Shown: positions 44,314-54,134, counted from the stretch's first letter. The stretch: 64,000 nt of DNA from an uncultured Clostridia bacterium (GCA_947630475.1 CANRHR010000004.1:112896-176895); one strand, 5' to 3'. Numbers and translations are program-made. The notes: generated by a model not told the origin, from the sequence alone.

Positions 44314-44499
44314 ACTATCTCTCCTGTTTATGTAAATTAAGCCACTGGGCTTTAGGCAAAACAAATCCGCTTTAGTTATTATCGTTAAAGCGCAGTTATA
44401 ATAATCACTGTAATATAATTATATCATAAATAAATATATATTCCACGAGAAATAGTTGGAAAACAGACGGCAGCCGCCTTAACGAAAGGGAGTAAGGAT

Positions 44500-45021
44500 G
44501 TGAACAAGCTTCAAAAATATTTTAATTACAGACAAGCTCTTATAGATCAGTATGCTAAAGGTGATATGACAAAAAAAGAATATCTTAAAAAAAATCTTGA
44601 TGCTGTTTTATCGCTTAATATTGCGCCTTTTAAAAATATAGATACAGTAGAGAAGGCTCTTTTTAATTACCAATACTACAATGCAATGGCAAAGGAAGCA
44701 AAAATAGATGCGGCATATGCATCAAACAGTGAATATGCCTACTGCCTGAGAGAAAAAGCCGATTATTATTATTCAAAAAAAGATGCGGCAACTCTTAAAA
44801 TATTGAGGCTTTTGGATTTTAAGGGAATAAATGCCTATTTTATAAATGTAAAATCAAAATATCTTAAAGGAAAGTTATTTGAAATTGTGCTTTTAGAGCA
44901 TAATATGATTTTACATTCTTCAAATTCTGTTATATTAAATCAGCTAAGAAATGAATGTATTTTTGATGAGCATACCAAAAAAAGCGTTATAGACAGCTAT
45001 ATAAACCAAAAATATTATTGA
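44500..45021 (+). CDS. Hypothetical soluble protein
   Basis: A 173-residue, Tyr-, Lys- and Asn-rich protein with no membrane helix. The N-terminal KYFNYRQALIDQYAKGDMTKKEYLKKN resembles the short-linear helix pair of SHOCT-type motifs (GDMTKKEY). The middle section (FNYQYYNAMAKEAKIDAAY) is helical and the C-terminal part mixed. No family recognised with confidence. Starts at GTG with AAAGGGAG upstream; an overlapping ATG is blocked by an immediate stop. Confidence 0.6.
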   Translation: MNKLQKYFNYRQALIDQYAKGDMTKKEYLKKNLDAVLSLNIAPFKNIDTVEKALFNYQYYNAMAKEAKIDAAYASNSEYAYCLREKADYYYSKKDAATLKILRLLDFKGINAYFINVKSKYLKGKLFEIVLLEHNMILHSSNSVILNQLRNECIFDEHTKKSVIDSYINQKYY

Positions 45022-45027
45022 AATAAT

Positions 45028-45063
45028 AATTGCCGAAAAAGTTTTAGGGCTTTTTCGGCAATT
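45028..45063. terminator. Hairpin between convergent hypothetical and hydrolase genes
   Basis: AATTGCCGAAAAAG and CTTTTTCGGCAATT form a perfect 14-bp stem around an 8-nt loop. The U-rich part lies inside the stem. Confidence 0.6.
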
Positions 45064-45093
45064 GAGTAAAAACCTGTGGAATTTTATAATAAT

Positions 45094-45819
45094 TTAAAAT
45101 GTTTCATTTAAAAAGTCGGATATCAATTCATTAAATACATCAGGCATTTTATAAGGTATAAAGTGATCGGCATTTTTGATAATTTCAAGCCGACTGTTTT
45201 TAATTAATTTTGCTATTTTTTTTGTGTGCTTTAGCTTTATTATATCGTTTTCGCCTGCAACAACAAGGGTTTTTGCCGTAATTTTGCTTAAACTTTCTTC
45301 ACTTATATTAGGTTCTTTAATCATAATAGAGAGCATATCTCTGTGTATTTCGTTTTTCTTATCAAGCTGCGCAGCCAATGTAAACATATAATAGCTTAAA
45401 ACAGTTGGCAGCCAAAATTTAAATTTTAAGCCGTTAGGTTTTATATTTGCTCCGGTCAATACAAGTCTTTTTATCCTTTGTGGATGCTTATAGCCCAGTA
45501 TTAAAGCCAAATTAGCCCCATCGCTGAAGCCTATTATATTTGCTTTTGGTATCCTTAACTGATTTAAAACACAAAAAATATCTTCAGCCATCAAATCTAA
45601 TGTAAGCTTTTCGCCGCCAAATTCGGATTTTCCGTGTCCTCTGCTGTCAATAAGTAAAATTGTATATTTATCTTCAAAAAAATCCCTTTGTTTTTTAAAA
45701 TATTCAAGGCTTTCACTATTGCCATGTAAAAAAACAAGGACCTCGGAACTTGTATCCGAATTTTCATAAATTTCAAAATTAATTTTTGCACTGCCGCTTT
45801 GAACGAAACCAGATTTCAT
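45094..45819 (-). CDS. Alpha/beta-fold hydrolase
   Basis: A 241-residue serine hydrolase. FLHGNSES is the oxyanion-hole segment, GFSDGANLAL the nucleophile elbow (Ser), LVVAGENDIIK the Asp and NADHFIPYK the His of the triad. The substrate is not predictable; the family includes esterases and haloperoxidase-like enzymes. It has a ~200-bp leader with the shared hairpin at 45924-45956. Confidence 0.9.
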   Translation of the reverse strand: MKSGFVQSGSAKINFEIYENSDTSSEVLVFLHGNSESLEYFKKQRDFFEDKYTILLIDSRGHGKSEFGGEKLTLDLMAEDIFCVLNQLRIPKANIIGFSDGANLALILGYKHPQRIKRLVLTGANIKPNGLKFKFWLPTVLSYYMFTLAAQLDKKNEIHRDMLSIMIKEPNISEESLSKITAKTLVVAGENDIIKLKHTKKIAKLIKNSRLEIIKNADHFIPYKMPDVFNELISDFLNETF

Positions 45820-45923
45820 ATTTTTAAGCCTTTCCTGCTTTATATTTAAGCAATCGCTTAACAGAATAACTGCATTGGAATGCTTTGATCAACGTTTATT
45901 ATTTTTAAAACACAAATATATAG

Positions 45924-45956
45924 TTAAGTGCCAACGCCTAAAAAGGCGAAAGATTT
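45924..45956 (-). promoter_or_regulatory. Hairpin motif upstream of the hydrolase, shared with spo0A
   Basis: Minus strand TTTCGCC-TTTTTA-GGCGTTGGCACTTAA; the sequence of loop and stem ends is close to the one at 42456-42490. Placed 105-137 nt upstream of the start. Confidence 0.35.
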
Positions 45957-45973
45957 GCTTTAAACGGCTAAGG

Positions 45974-46013
45974 CTGTCAAAAACTGCTGATTGAATCTTT
46001 CTGTTTTTGGCAG
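45974..46013 (-). terminator. Hairpin after the YlbF-type gene
   Basis: Minus strand CTGCCAAAAAC pairs with GTTTTTGACAG (11 bp, one G-U) around 18 nt, 4 nt past the stop codon at 46017. No U-run follows, so it is a weak terminator at best. Confidence 0.4.
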
Positions 46014-46016
46014 TTA

Positions 46017-46361
46017 TTAAAATTCCGTTAAAAGCTCAGAGCATTGTCTGCCAAGCTTTGAGAATATTTCAGCTATAATTTTGTAAAGCTTTGCTTCGCT
46101 TTCAAAAAATTCCTTTGCCGTTTTGTTTTGAAGCAAATTAAAATATAATCTGCTGACGTTTGCTTCTTCGTTTAGGTCGTAAGGCTCTCCGTTTGCTATT
46201 TTACATTGAATATGAACATGAAGCCTTTTAAATTCTTTCATCTTGGCTAACAGTTCACTATCCTGCATAACCTTTTTTTTGCATAGAATATAATTTTTAT
46301 AATATTCGCTTTCACTTATGGAGAGCATCATTTCATCAGCAATATTTAAAATATTTTCCAT
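46017..46361 (-). CDS. YlbF/YmcA-family regulator
   Basis: A 114-residue helical protein of the Com_YlbF family (MLSISESEYYKNYILCKKKVMQDSELLAKMKEFKRLH). In Bacillus the YlbF-YmcA-YaaT complex steers RNase Y activity and development. It lies 10 nt downstream of the RNase J gene on the same strand, and rny is elsewhere in this window, which suits an RNA-decay role. The ATG has GGTGAT upstream. Confidence 0.88.
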   Translation of the reverse strand: MENILNIADEMMLSISESEYYKNYILCKKKVMQDSELLAKMKEFKRLHVHIQCKIANGEPYDLNEEANVSRLYFNLLQNKTAKEFFESEAKLYKIIAEIFSKLGRQCSELLTEF

Positions 46362-46371
46362 AAAATCACCG

Positions 46372-48045
46372 TTAAATCTCCATTATTATTGGTAAAATCA
46401 TTGGGCTTCTTTTTGTTTTATGCCATAAAAAATCTCTTAAAGTATCTTTAATCAGTGTTTTTATGAAAGCCCATTCGTTAATGTTTCTTTCCTCGCATTT
46501 GTAAAGAGCTTCTTTTACTACGTTTCTTGCCTCTGTAATAAGCTCTTCACTTTCCCTTACATATACAAAGCCTCTGGAAATAATATCAGGGCCGGAAAGG
46601 ATATTTCCGTTTTCTTTACCCATAGAAACCACAACAATCATAAGGCCATCTTGAGAAAGATGCTTTCTGTCTCTTAAAACTATATTCCCTACATCTCCCA
46701 CGCCAAGACCATCTACAAGAACCTGTCCCGCCGGAACGCTTCCCGCTATTTTCGCTTTGTCACGGCTAAGCTCCAGCACATCGCCTATGCCCATAAGGAA
46801 AACGTTTTCTTCTTTCATGCCAAGTTCTACGGCAAGCTTTTGATGCACCTTAAGGTGTTTGTATTCGCCGTGTATTGGCATAAAAAACTTTGGTTTAACG
46901 AGAGCATGAAGAAGCTTTATTTCTTCTTGTCTTGCATGGCCTGAAACATGAACGTCTTTAAGGCCGTCATAAATAACATCGGCGCCGCTTTTTAAAAGCT
47001 CATTTATAAGCCTGTAAACATTTTTTTCATTTCCGGGTATAGGAGATGCACTGATAATAATTCTGTCTGTAGGCTTAACTTCAACTTGTCTATGCTCATT
47101 TGAGGCTATTCTTGAAAGAGCTGACATAGTCTCTCCCTGAGAGCCTGTCATTATAATAACAAGCTGTTCGTCCGTGTAATTTTTTATTTCGGTTATATCA
47201 ATCATAACGTTCTCGCCAACATCAAGGTAGCCAAGCTCGCAGGCGGTATTAACAACATTACTCATGCTTCTGCCTACAACGGCAACTTTTCTGTTGTGCT
47301 TAACGGCGGAATTTATGATCTGCTGTATCCTGTGTATATTTGATGAAAATGTTGCAACCATAATGCGGCGTCCAAGGCTTTCTTCGAATATTTCTTCGAA
47401 TATTGCACCAACGGTTTTTTCGCTCATTGTATAACCCTTAAGCTCGACATTTGTGCTTTCGCACATAAATAAAAGCACACCCTTTTTGCCTAGCTCCGCA
47501 AAGCGCTGAAGATCTATTACATCACCTTGAATGGGAGTATAATCGATTTTAAAATCGCCGGAATGGACAACAACGCCGACAGGGGTGGTTATTGCAAGGG
47601 CGCAAGAATCGGCTATGCTGTGATTTGTTCTGATAAATTCTACTTTAAAATGATCTCCAAGTTTAATTATATCGCCTGCATTTACGCAGTTTCTTTCAAC
47701 CCTGCTTAGTATATTATGCTCTCTTAATTTTGTTTCAACCAATCCGATTGTAAGCCTTGTTCCGTAAATAGGAACATTAACTTCCTTTAAAAAATAAGGC
47801 AGAGAGCCTATATGATCCTCATGGCCGTGAGTTAGTACGATTGCTTTTATTTTATCCGCATTTTTTACAAGATAAGTAAAATCGGGTATAACAAGATCTA
47901 TGCCCAGCATATCGTCCTCAGGAAATGCTACGCCGCAATCCACTATAATAATTTCGTTATTATATTCAAATGCAGTCATATTCTTTCCTATTTCGTGTAA
48001 ACCGCCGATAGGTATAACCTTCAGCTTAGTTGATTTTCCTGCCAA
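46372..48045 (-). CDS. rnj: Ribonuclease J
   Basis: A 557-residue beta-lactamase/beta-CASP ribonuclease with 5' exo- and endonucleolytic activity. IPIGGLHEIGKNMTAFEY start, zinc motif THGHEDHIGSLPYF (HxHxDH), HSGDFKIDYTP, beta-CASP ASPIPGNEKNVYRL and HVSGHARQEEI, and a C-terminal domain with RDFLWHKTKRSPMILPIIMEI. Starts at TTG, 7 nt after GGAGGTG. Many Firmicutes carry two paralogues; J1 and J2 cannot be separated here. Confidence 0.95.
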   Translation of the reverse strand: MAGKSTKLKVIPIGGLHEIGKNMTAFEYNNEIIIVDCGVAFPEDDMLGIDLVIPDFTYLVKNADKIKAIVLTHGHEDHIGSLPYFLKEVNVPIYGTRLTIGLVETKLREHNILSRVERNCVNAGDIIKLGDHFKVEFIRTNHSIADSCALAITTPVGVVVHSGDFKIDYTPIQGDVIDLQRFAELGKKGVLLFMCESTNVELKGYTMSEKTVGAIFEEIFEESLGRRIMVATFSSNIHRIQQIINSAVKHNRKVAVVGRSMSNVVNTACELGYLDVGENVMIDITEIKNYTDEQLVIIMTGSQGETMSALSRIASNEHRQVEVKPTDRIIISASPIPGNEKNVYRLINELLKSGADVIYDGLKDVHVSGHARQEEIKLLHALVKPKFFMPIHGEYKHLKVHQKLAVELGMKEENVFLMGIGDVLELSRDKAKIAGSVPAGQVLVDGLGVGDVGNIVLRDRKHLSQDGLMIVVVSMGKENGNILSGPDIISRGFVYVRESEELITEARNVVKEALYKCEERNINEWAFIKTLIKDTLRDFLWHKTKRSPMILPIIMEI

Positions 48046-48089
48046 ATAATAACACCTCCGATAATATTTAATTTAAAAGATGTAAAAAA

Positions 48090-48422
48090 TTAAAATTTCA
48101 TTTCGTATCCGTTATCTTCATCTTGCAAAAGTATAATTATTTTATTGTATTCGTCGTCATCTTCAACAGGCTTATATACAGCCTCGTCACCGTTTTCTTC
48201 AATTTCTTTAAGAAGATAAGCTTCGGGCTCTTCACTGTCAAACTGCTCACAGTCAACAACAAGTATATATTTTTCTTTATCAACTTCTATTCCGTCAACT
48301 ACAAAACAATCTTTTTCATTTCCGTCCTCGTCTTTAAAGCTTATGGTTTCATAAGCTTCATCTTCACCGAAAAGACCTGCAAGCATATCAAGATTATCGT
48401 TATTATCATTATTGTCGTTCAT
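48090..48422 (-). CDS. DUF1292 (YrzB-like) protein
   Basis: A 110-residue very acidic protein. FKDEDGNEKDCFVVDGIEVDKEKYILVV is the DUF1292 block, and the C-terminal half contains KEIEENGDEAVYKPVEDDDEYNKI. Unknown function, but typically encoded with ireB and ruvX as here. Start at the ATG 7 nt after AAGGAG; an upstream in-frame ATG lacks a site. Confidence 0.9.
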   Translation of the reverse strand: MNDNNDNNDNLDMLAGLFGEDEAYETISFKDEDGNEKDCFVVDGIEVDKEKYILVVDCEQFDSEEPEAYLLKEIEENGDEAVYKPVEDDDEYNKIIILLQDEDNGYEMKF

Positions 48423-48537
48423 ATTTTTCTCCTTATATTTCATTTATAAAAGCCTTTGACAGACTGTTTTTATATAAATCCGAAATTACAAAAGCACGAA
48501 AAAATTGCGCATCATAAATAAAGCGGCAATATCAATT

Positions 48538-48999
48538 TTACGGCATTTGCTCAGGGCTGTTATTTTGGGGCGTTCTGTTATTTTGCAGGCTGTCAAGATA
48601 GCCCTGCAAAATAAAGACAGCCGCAGTTTTATCAATAACGGCTTTTCTTTTTTTTCTGCTTAAATCCGCTTCCAAAAGCCCTCTTTGAGCCGCAACGGTA
48701 GATAGTCTTTCATCCCAAAGAATAACCGGCAGCTTAAAAATTTTTTCAAGCTTTGATTTAAATTCCAATGTTTTTTCTGCTCTCGGCCCAATTGTATTAT
48801 TCATATTTTTAGGATACCCAAGAACGATTGTTTCAACACCATATTCTTCAATGACTGCGCCAAGCTGAATAATGCTGCTTTTAAGCGCATCTTCTTTTGT
48901 TCGCCTTATGATTGAAAGCCCTTGCGCAGTCCAGCCGAACGGATCGCTTACAGCCACGCCTATTGTTTTTTCACCAAAATCAAGACCTAAAATCCTCAT
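48538..48999 (-). CDS. ruvX: Putative pre-16S rRNA nuclease / Holliday-junction resolvase-like YqgF
   Basis: A 153-residue RNase H-fold protein. RILGLDFGEKTIGVAVSDPFG (Asp7), ETIVLGYPKNMN, and LWDERLSTVAAQRGL give the three acidic positions. YqgF is implicated in 16S rRNA 5'-end maturation. AAGGTGA lies before the ATG. It lies 7 nt after ireB, in the usual ireB-ruvX-DUF1292 order. Confidence 0.93.
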   Translation of the reverse strand: MRILGLDFGEKTIGVAVSDPFGWTAQGLSIIRRTKEDALKSSIIQLGAVIEEYGVETIVLGYPKNMNNTIGPRAEKTLEFKSKLEKIFKLPVILWDERLSTVAAQRGLLEADLSRKKRKAVIDKTAAVFILQGYLDSLQNNRTPQNNSPEQMP

Positions 49000-49006
49000 A
49001 GATAGT

Positions 49007-49270
49007 TCACCTTATACTGTTTTCGAGGTAGAAGTTTACTATTTCTTCCAAAAGTTCATCACGTTCGATTTTGCTTATAAGGCTTCTTGCGCTTTGGTGG
49101 CTCGTTATATAGGTAGGGTCGCCGGAAAGTATATAGCCCACAATTTGATTGACAGGATTGTAGCCTTTATCCTTTAAAGCGGCACACACCTTATCTAAAA
49201 TAAGGCTTGCCTGAGATTTTGAAATTTTTTCCTGATTGGAAAAGCGTTGAGTTTCGTATTTATTTTCCAT
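49007..49270 (-). CDS. IreB-family regulatory phosphoprotein
   Basis: An 87-residue protein of the UPF0297/IreB family. [53 protein letters not shown] covers the conserved body; Thr7 in ETQRF is the expected IreK/PrkC phosphorylation site. It regulates peptidoglycan/stress responses in enterococci. Start ATG at 49270; the upstream 47 codons look spurious. Confidence 0.93.
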   Translation of the reverse strand: MENKYETQRFSNQEKISKSQASLILDKVCAALKDKGYNPVNQIVGYILSGDPTYITSHQSARSLISKIERDELLEEIVNFYLENSIR

Positions 49271-49407
49271 AATAAAATCACGCTCCGAATATAAAAATTT
49301 TAACCGATTAAGTAAGGATATCTTGCTTTGCAAAATATTAAATTGACTCCGCTCATTATTCCACACTTTTAATGATAATATAAATTGCCGTTTTTTGCAA
49401 ATATTTT

Positions 49408-50727
49408 TCAAAATAAATTTCCGGCAATTTTCGCATTAACGGTTTCTTTGTCTGTTATATTTCCTATTTTAACTTTTAATGTTTTATTTATTATATTTTT
49501 TGATTTTGATTCAGCTCTTACTTTTATATAATTTGATGTATGCCCCTCAAAAATGCCGTCTTGTATTTGTCTTTCAAACAAAACTTCCGCCTCTCTGCCC
49601 TCGAAGCTTTTTAAAAACTCTTTGTTCAGCCTGTCGCTTAGCTCTATCATGCGGCGGCTCCTTTCGGATTTTATTTCATTGGGTATCTGATAAGGAAAAG
49701 AGGCTGCGGGGGTTCCTTTTTTGGGGGAATAGGGGAAGCTGTGAATTTTTGCAAAACCTATTTTTTTTGCAAAGCTTAAGCTTTGTTTAAAGTCATCTTC
49801 GCTTTCGCCGGGAAAGCCCGTTATTATGTCTGTTGTAAAAGCCGCATCGGGAAATACCGATCTAAGCTTTTTAACAGCCTGTTCATACTGCTGCGTATTG
49901 TATCGGCGGTTCATTTTTTTAAGTATTTTGTCGCATCCGCTTTGAAGAGAAAGGTGAAAATGCTCACAAAGCTTATCGAGAGATTGTATTTCTTTTATAA
50001 ATTCATCAGTAACAATAAGAGGCTCTACAGAGCTTAAGCGTATTCTGTTTATGCCGCCTATGCCGTGAATCAGTTTTATAATTTTAATTAAATCTATATT
50101 TTTAAGATCTTTGCCGTAGCTTGCTATATGAATCCCTGTTAAAACTATCTCTTTAAAGCCGTTTTGAGAAAGTCTTTCAACCTCTGATAATATTTCATTT
50201 GGCTGTCTGCTTCTTACCGGCCCTCTTGCATACGGAATTATACAGTATGAACAAAATCTGTCACAGCCTTCTTGTATTTTTATAAATGCCCTTGTTCTGT
50301 CTTTAAGATCGGTTATTTTAAGAGGCTCAAAATATCTTTCGCCCATAATTTCATCCACAGCGTTTAAAACGCCGTTATTTTTTGAATAATTCTCTATTAT
50401 TTCAACTATTTTGCCCCTGTTTTTTGTGCCGACAACAATATTTATTCCCTCTATTGAAGCGACTTCATCGGCGGAGGTTTGGGCATAACAGCCGCCTGCC
50501 GCTATAATTGCGGATGGATTTTTTTTTCTTGCCTGCCTTATAAGCTGCCTTGATTTTTTATTGCTGAAGTTTGTAACCGTACAGGTATTTATAAAATAGA
50601 TATCCGCCGTTTTGTCAAAATCTGTAATTTCATAGCCCTTTTGAGAAAAAAGTTCCGATATTGCCTCTGTATCGTACAGATTAACCTTACAGCCCAAAGT
50701 GGCAAAGGCAATTTTTTTTTTGCACAT
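49408..50727 (-). CDS. mtaB: tRNA t6A37 methylthiotransferase MtaB
   Basis: A 439-residue radical-SAM enzyme adding a methylthio group to t6A37 of tRNA. The N-terminal MTTase domain has [29 protein letters not shown] and AGGCYAQ (auxiliary cluster cysteines), the radical-SAM CxxxCxxC is [17 protein letters not shown], and the C-terminal TRAM domain follows ([12 protein letters not shown]). The N-terminal KVNLYDTE marks MtaB, not MiaB. AGTGAGGT precedes the ATG. Confidence 0.93.
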   Translation of the reverse strand: MCKKKIAFATLGCKVNLYDTEAISELFSQKGYEITDFDKTADIYFINTCTVTNFSNKKSRQLIRQARKKNPSAIIAAGGCYAQTSADEVASIEGINIVVGTKNRGKIVEIIENYSKNNGVLNAVDEIMGERYFEPLKITDLKDRTRAFIKIQEGCDRFCSYCIIPYARGPVRSRQPNEILSEVERLSQNGFKEIVLTGIHIASYGKDLKNIDLIKIIKLIHGIGGINRIRLSSVEPLIVTDEFIKEIQSLDKLCEHFHLSLQSGCDKILKKMNRRYNTQQYEQAVKKLRSVFPDAAFTTDIITGFPGESEDDFKQSLSFAKKIGFAKIHSFPYSPKKGTPAASFPYQIPNEIKSERSRRMIELSDRLNKEFLKSFEGREAEVLFERQIQDGIFEGHTSNYIKVRAESKSKNIINKTLKVKIGNITDKETVNAKIAGNLF

Positions 50728-50757
50728 TTTTATACCTCACTTTAAAGAATGTATAAG

Positions 50758-52365
50758 CTACTGCTTAACATTTCTTTTTTTGATAAACCTAAAATCTCCC
50801 ACCATATAGCCTTCAAGATTTCTGAAAGCGTTTCTGAAAGTGTTTAAATCACTGTAGCCTACATTAAGGGCTATGGCTTCATCACTCATATTTGTTTCGA
50901 CAATAAGCTTTTTGGCTGCGTTTATTCTTACGTATGATAAATATTCCTGAAGCGTTTTGCCCGCCCTAGTCTTAAAAAGTTTTTTTAAATACTGTGCAGA
51001 GCAGTTTAACTGCTGAGATAATTTTTGATAAGTTATATTTTCAAAATAATTTTTTTCTATATATTTTACGGCATTGTCATATAGTTCGTTTTCTTTGTTT
51101 TTCCTAAATTCTCCGATATATTCACACAGCTTTTCAAGGCCTTTAAGCATAAGATTTTTTGCATCCTCAAGAGTTTTAAGCCCCAATATTTCGGATGTTG
51201 GGAAAAAATATTTAATTCCGTTAAGATTAAGCTCCTGCTCCGCCGCATGACGGTTTATGGAGATAATAATATCCATTACAATCTGAGAAATAAGCCTTGA
51301 AGAGATCTCTCCGGCTTCTTCAAGGGCGCCGAAAAGCTCGTTTAAAAGCTTTACGCAGTAGTTATACTCACCTATAACGGCGGTATATACCAAAAGTTCT
51401 TCTCTTTCGATAGGATAATTGTAAGTGATCCTGTTTTCGCCCTCAACGTGTTCCAAGGCGATTATTGAGCCGTAGCCCACTATGCATCTGTATCTGAGAG
51501 CAGCCATAGCTTCATGAAATGAGGTTTGAAGCTTTGCAAGGCTTTCATAAATCCTGCCTACTCCTATCGATATGCTTATACCCTCGTTTACCTCAGGCGC
51601 TATATTGTTTTTAATTTGCTTTAAAAACTCCATAGCATCGTCAAGCTCATCGAAACCTCCCATTATAATGCCTATTTCGTTAAACTGGTTTATAAAGGCG
51701 ACTCCGTTTGTTATTGATTGATTTATGATGTTTAATATTTTTAAAACGAGAAGATGCTTTTCTTTTTCATCGAGAGCAAGCACTATTTTTTTAAAATGAT
51801 CTATTCTTAATACTGCAACACAGTAAGGAGGTTCTATTTTAACGTCAAAATATTCAAAGCTTGAAGAAATTTCTTCGACATTTGTAAGATGACCTCTCAT
51901 GATTGTTGAAAAAAAGCAATTTTCAAAAAGAGGGAGCTTATCTTCATAGTCTTTCATAAGGATTCTTTGAAGGCGGTCTGTCTGTTCGTCGTTTTCAAAT
52001 GACTTTAATACTTCGTTAAGGCATCTTTCAAGCTCGCTTGGCTTAACGGGACGGTACATATATGCCAGAGCTCCGTATTCCATAAGCTTTTTCATATATT
52101 CGCTTTCGGTTATGCTTCCGTACAATACAATTTTTAAAGCAGGATTTTTTTCTTTAAGCTCTTTTATGGATTTAAAAGACATATTTCCAAAAAATTTCAT
52201 TTCTATTATTATAATATCGGGCTTAAACTCTTCAAGATTTTTATAAAATTCGCCTATTGACAAAGCAGGTTTTACAAGCTCAAATATAGAAAATTTTCTT
52301 TTAATGTAAGATCTGAAATTTGAAACGTTGTCAATATCCAAATCGGCAATCATAATTTTTTTCAT
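50758..52365 (-). CDS. AraC-type response regulator with altered receiver
   Basis: A 535-residue regulator with a receiver (about 1-120), a middle region with KIVLALDEKEKHLLV and GISISIGVGRIYESLAKLQTSFHEAMAALRYR resembling PucR/GGDEF-like segments, and a C-terminal AraC HTH (ITYQKLSQQLNCSAQYLKKLFKTRAGKTLQEYLSYVRI). The site of the phospho-Asp is Glu55 in IIIIEMKFFG, so it probably does not accept phosphate normally; the switch Lys (RPVKP) stays. It is divergent from the His-tailed protein gene, next to a histidine kinase and solute-binding protein with which such regulators usually pair. ATG at 52365 after AGGATGGTG. Confidence 0.87.
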   Translation of the reverse strand: MKKIMIADLDIDNVSNFRSYIKRKFSIFELVKPALSIGEFYKNLEEFKPDIIIIEMKFFGNMSFKSIKELKEKNPALKIVLYGSITESEYMKKLMEYGALAYMYRPVKPSELERCLNEVLKSFENDEQTDRLQRILMKDYEDKLPLFENCFFSTIMRGHLTNVEEISSSFEYFDVKIEPPYCVAVLRIDHFKKIVLALDEKEKHLLVLKILNIINQSITNGVAFINQFNEIGIIMGGFDELDDAMEFLKQIKNNIAPEVNEGISISIGVGRIYESLAKLQTSFHEAMAALRYRCIVGYGSIIALEHVEGENRITYNYPIEREELLVYTAVIGEYNYCVKLLNELFGALEEAGEISSRLISQIVMDIIISINRHAAEQELNLNGIKYFFPTSEILGLKTLEDAKNLMLKGLEKLCEYIGEFRKNKENELYDNAVKYIEKNYFENITYQKLSQQLNCSAQYLKKLFKTRAGKTLQEYLSYVRINAAKKLIVETNMSDEAIALNVGYSDLNTFRNAFRNLEGYMVGDFRFIKKRNVKQ

Positions 52366-52585
52366 ATTTTTCACCATCCTTTCGCAAGTCAAGTGCAGAG
52401 ATTTAATCGAGATATATTCAACTGTATGAATATTATACCATTACAGTTAAAATAACGCAACAGTTACATAAAGCATTGCCACGGATTGTTACTCAGGGCA
52501 ATTGCTTACGAAAAAGGTTAAAAAATACATTATTTATTAAAAATTTTTTCATTTTCTTAAGCGATTTCCGTGGCGCTATATCGCC

Positions 52586-52614
52586 TTGACTTTAAATTTC
52601 CTTTGTGATATCAT
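52586..52614 (+). promoter_or_regulatory. Promoter of the His-tailed protein gene
   Basis: TTGACT, 17-bp spacer, TATCAT, 57 nt before the ATG. The rest of the 305-bp divergent gap holds a 7-bp inverted repeat AACTGTA...TACAGTT near 52420-52455 (possible operator). Confidence 0.65.
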
Positions 52615-52670
52615 CAGAATGCAGGAGGTGGCAGTAATTTTTTGCTATATATAAATTATGGAGGAAATTT

Positions 52671-54134
52671 ATGAAAGAAAATTCAGAAAAAATGAAAAAT
52701 ACTTTATCAAATTTAATAGAGCTTAGGCTTAAACAATGTCTTTTGATATTGATTTCTGATTTGTGCAATATAACAGATGGAGCTGTACAATATAAAGAAT
52801 CCGTTGAGATCTCGGAGATTAGGCAGGAAATTTTAACTCTTGCTAAAGAGATTTCACCTACTGCAAAAAAAAACGAATCTCAAAGAGAGGAATTTTTAGA
52901 GTATCTTACCTCTCTCAGAAACAAAATTTCAAAATCCACAAACCATATAACTCATTATTTTGCCTGCTGGGGACAGACATTAGAGAGAGTTTTAAACAGC
53001 AGCAAACTGCTTTTAGTCAAGGATGAACCTGTTCCAAATACTTCTTGCGAAGAAATTTTGATTAATTGTGAAAAATATTTATGCTATACCCGAGAAAACA
53101 AAAAAACAGATCATTCAAGACTTATTTCATGTCTGCCGGTTTTAATGCCAAGAAATTCATTCAGCGACTATATTAAAGCATCTTTTAATCTGCTTTATAA
53201 AAACACCTCTTCAGATTATATAAAAAAAATGAATAAATTTTATATATCTATGTTTCTTCCATTCAAAGAGCTTGATATTTCCGATCAATTCCCCGATATT
53301 TCAAACAAAATAAATGAAGTGTGGAATATGGATCTTTCCAACAAGACTTTGGAAGAACTTAACAACCTTTATGAAGAAATTTCTTCATTAAAAGAGCCTT
53401 TAGACAACATAGCATCGGATTATAATATGATATATAACGATATAAACTTTATTTATCTTCTTGCTAAAAATTATGACAGGCTCCAAAAATTTTTTGATGA
53501 TGATTTCGAGCTTAAAGACCTTTACTTATCAGCGTGCAGACTTGACGAAGCAGAACATAACGAACTTTTTTCCGACAGAATAAGAGAGCTTGCCGAAAAA
53601 AGAACAGACAACGTTTGGAATATGGTTGATAGGGTTTATAATTCATATAATAAGCTTTTCCCAAGCGATTTTTCATCCGATGATGAAGAAATAAACAGTC
53701 TTTACAAAACGGCAAGAGAGATTGACATTATATATTTTGAAGATATTCTTTTAAATAATGTTTTAAGCCCCGATGATGACTTAATTCCTCTCAAGCCCGA
53801 TGATGAAAAATTTAAAACGGTTGTAAATTCCGCTGCGGAAGAAATTGTCGAAGCCGCAAAAAATTGCGGGCAATATTACAGCCCGAATAAGCTTAAGCTT
53901 GCAAAACAGTTTTTACTCGCTAGGATTCCCTGCCCTTTGTCCGATGAGCAGCTTTTAAACTATATAAGCAATACTTTGGATTCGATAAAAGGAAAGCCCG
54001 GATATCTGATTGCTATTAATAATATAATACAGTTATTGGTTGAGGAAGATTTTTTAGAGATTTCTGACGAAAGCGAAGAGTTTTGCGAATGTGAAGATGA
54101 ACATATTCATATCCATCACCACCATCATTATTAG
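52671..54134 (+). CDS. Hypothetical protein with a histidine-rich tail
   Basis: A 487-residue soluble, helical protein with no signal or membrane segment. The body is Asp/Glu/Asn-rich; a middle part has FDDDFELKDLYLSACRLDEAEHNELF. The last 20 residues are acidic, Cys-containing and His-rich (CECEDEHIHIHHHHHY), an obvious metal-binding tail, natural because it follows a gene's own acidic region. No family recognised. It lies upstream of a histidine kinase, with dispersed element copy C directly after its stop. Confidence 0.65.
   Translation: MKENSEKMKNTLSNLIELRLKQCLLILISDLCNITDGAVQYKESVEISEIRQEILTLAKEISPTAKKNESQREEFLEYLTSLRNKISKSTNHITHYFACWGQTLERVLNSSKLLLVKDEPVPNTSCEEILINCEKYLCYTRENKKTDHSRLISCLPVLMPRNSFSDYIKASFNLLYKNTSSDYIKKMNKFYISMFLPFKELDISDQFPDISNKINEVWNMDLSNKTLEELNNLYEEISSLKEPLDNIASDYNMIYNDINFIYLLAKNYDRLQKFFDDDFELKDLYLSACRLDEAEHNELFSDRIRELAEKRTDNVWNMVDRVYNSYNKLFPSDFSSDDEEINSLYKTAREIDIIYFEDILLNNVLSPDDDLIPLKPDDEKFKTVVNSAAEEIVEAAKNCGQYYSPNKLKLAKQFLLARIPCPLSDEQLLNYISNTLDSIKGKPGYLIAINNIIQLLVEEDFLEISDESEEFCECEDEHIHIHHHHHY

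Noticed and set aside
54104..54134. His-rich end as a cloning tag artefact
   Set aside because: His residues alternate with Ile and use mixed codons after a natural acidic Cys-containing region; no vector sequence around.
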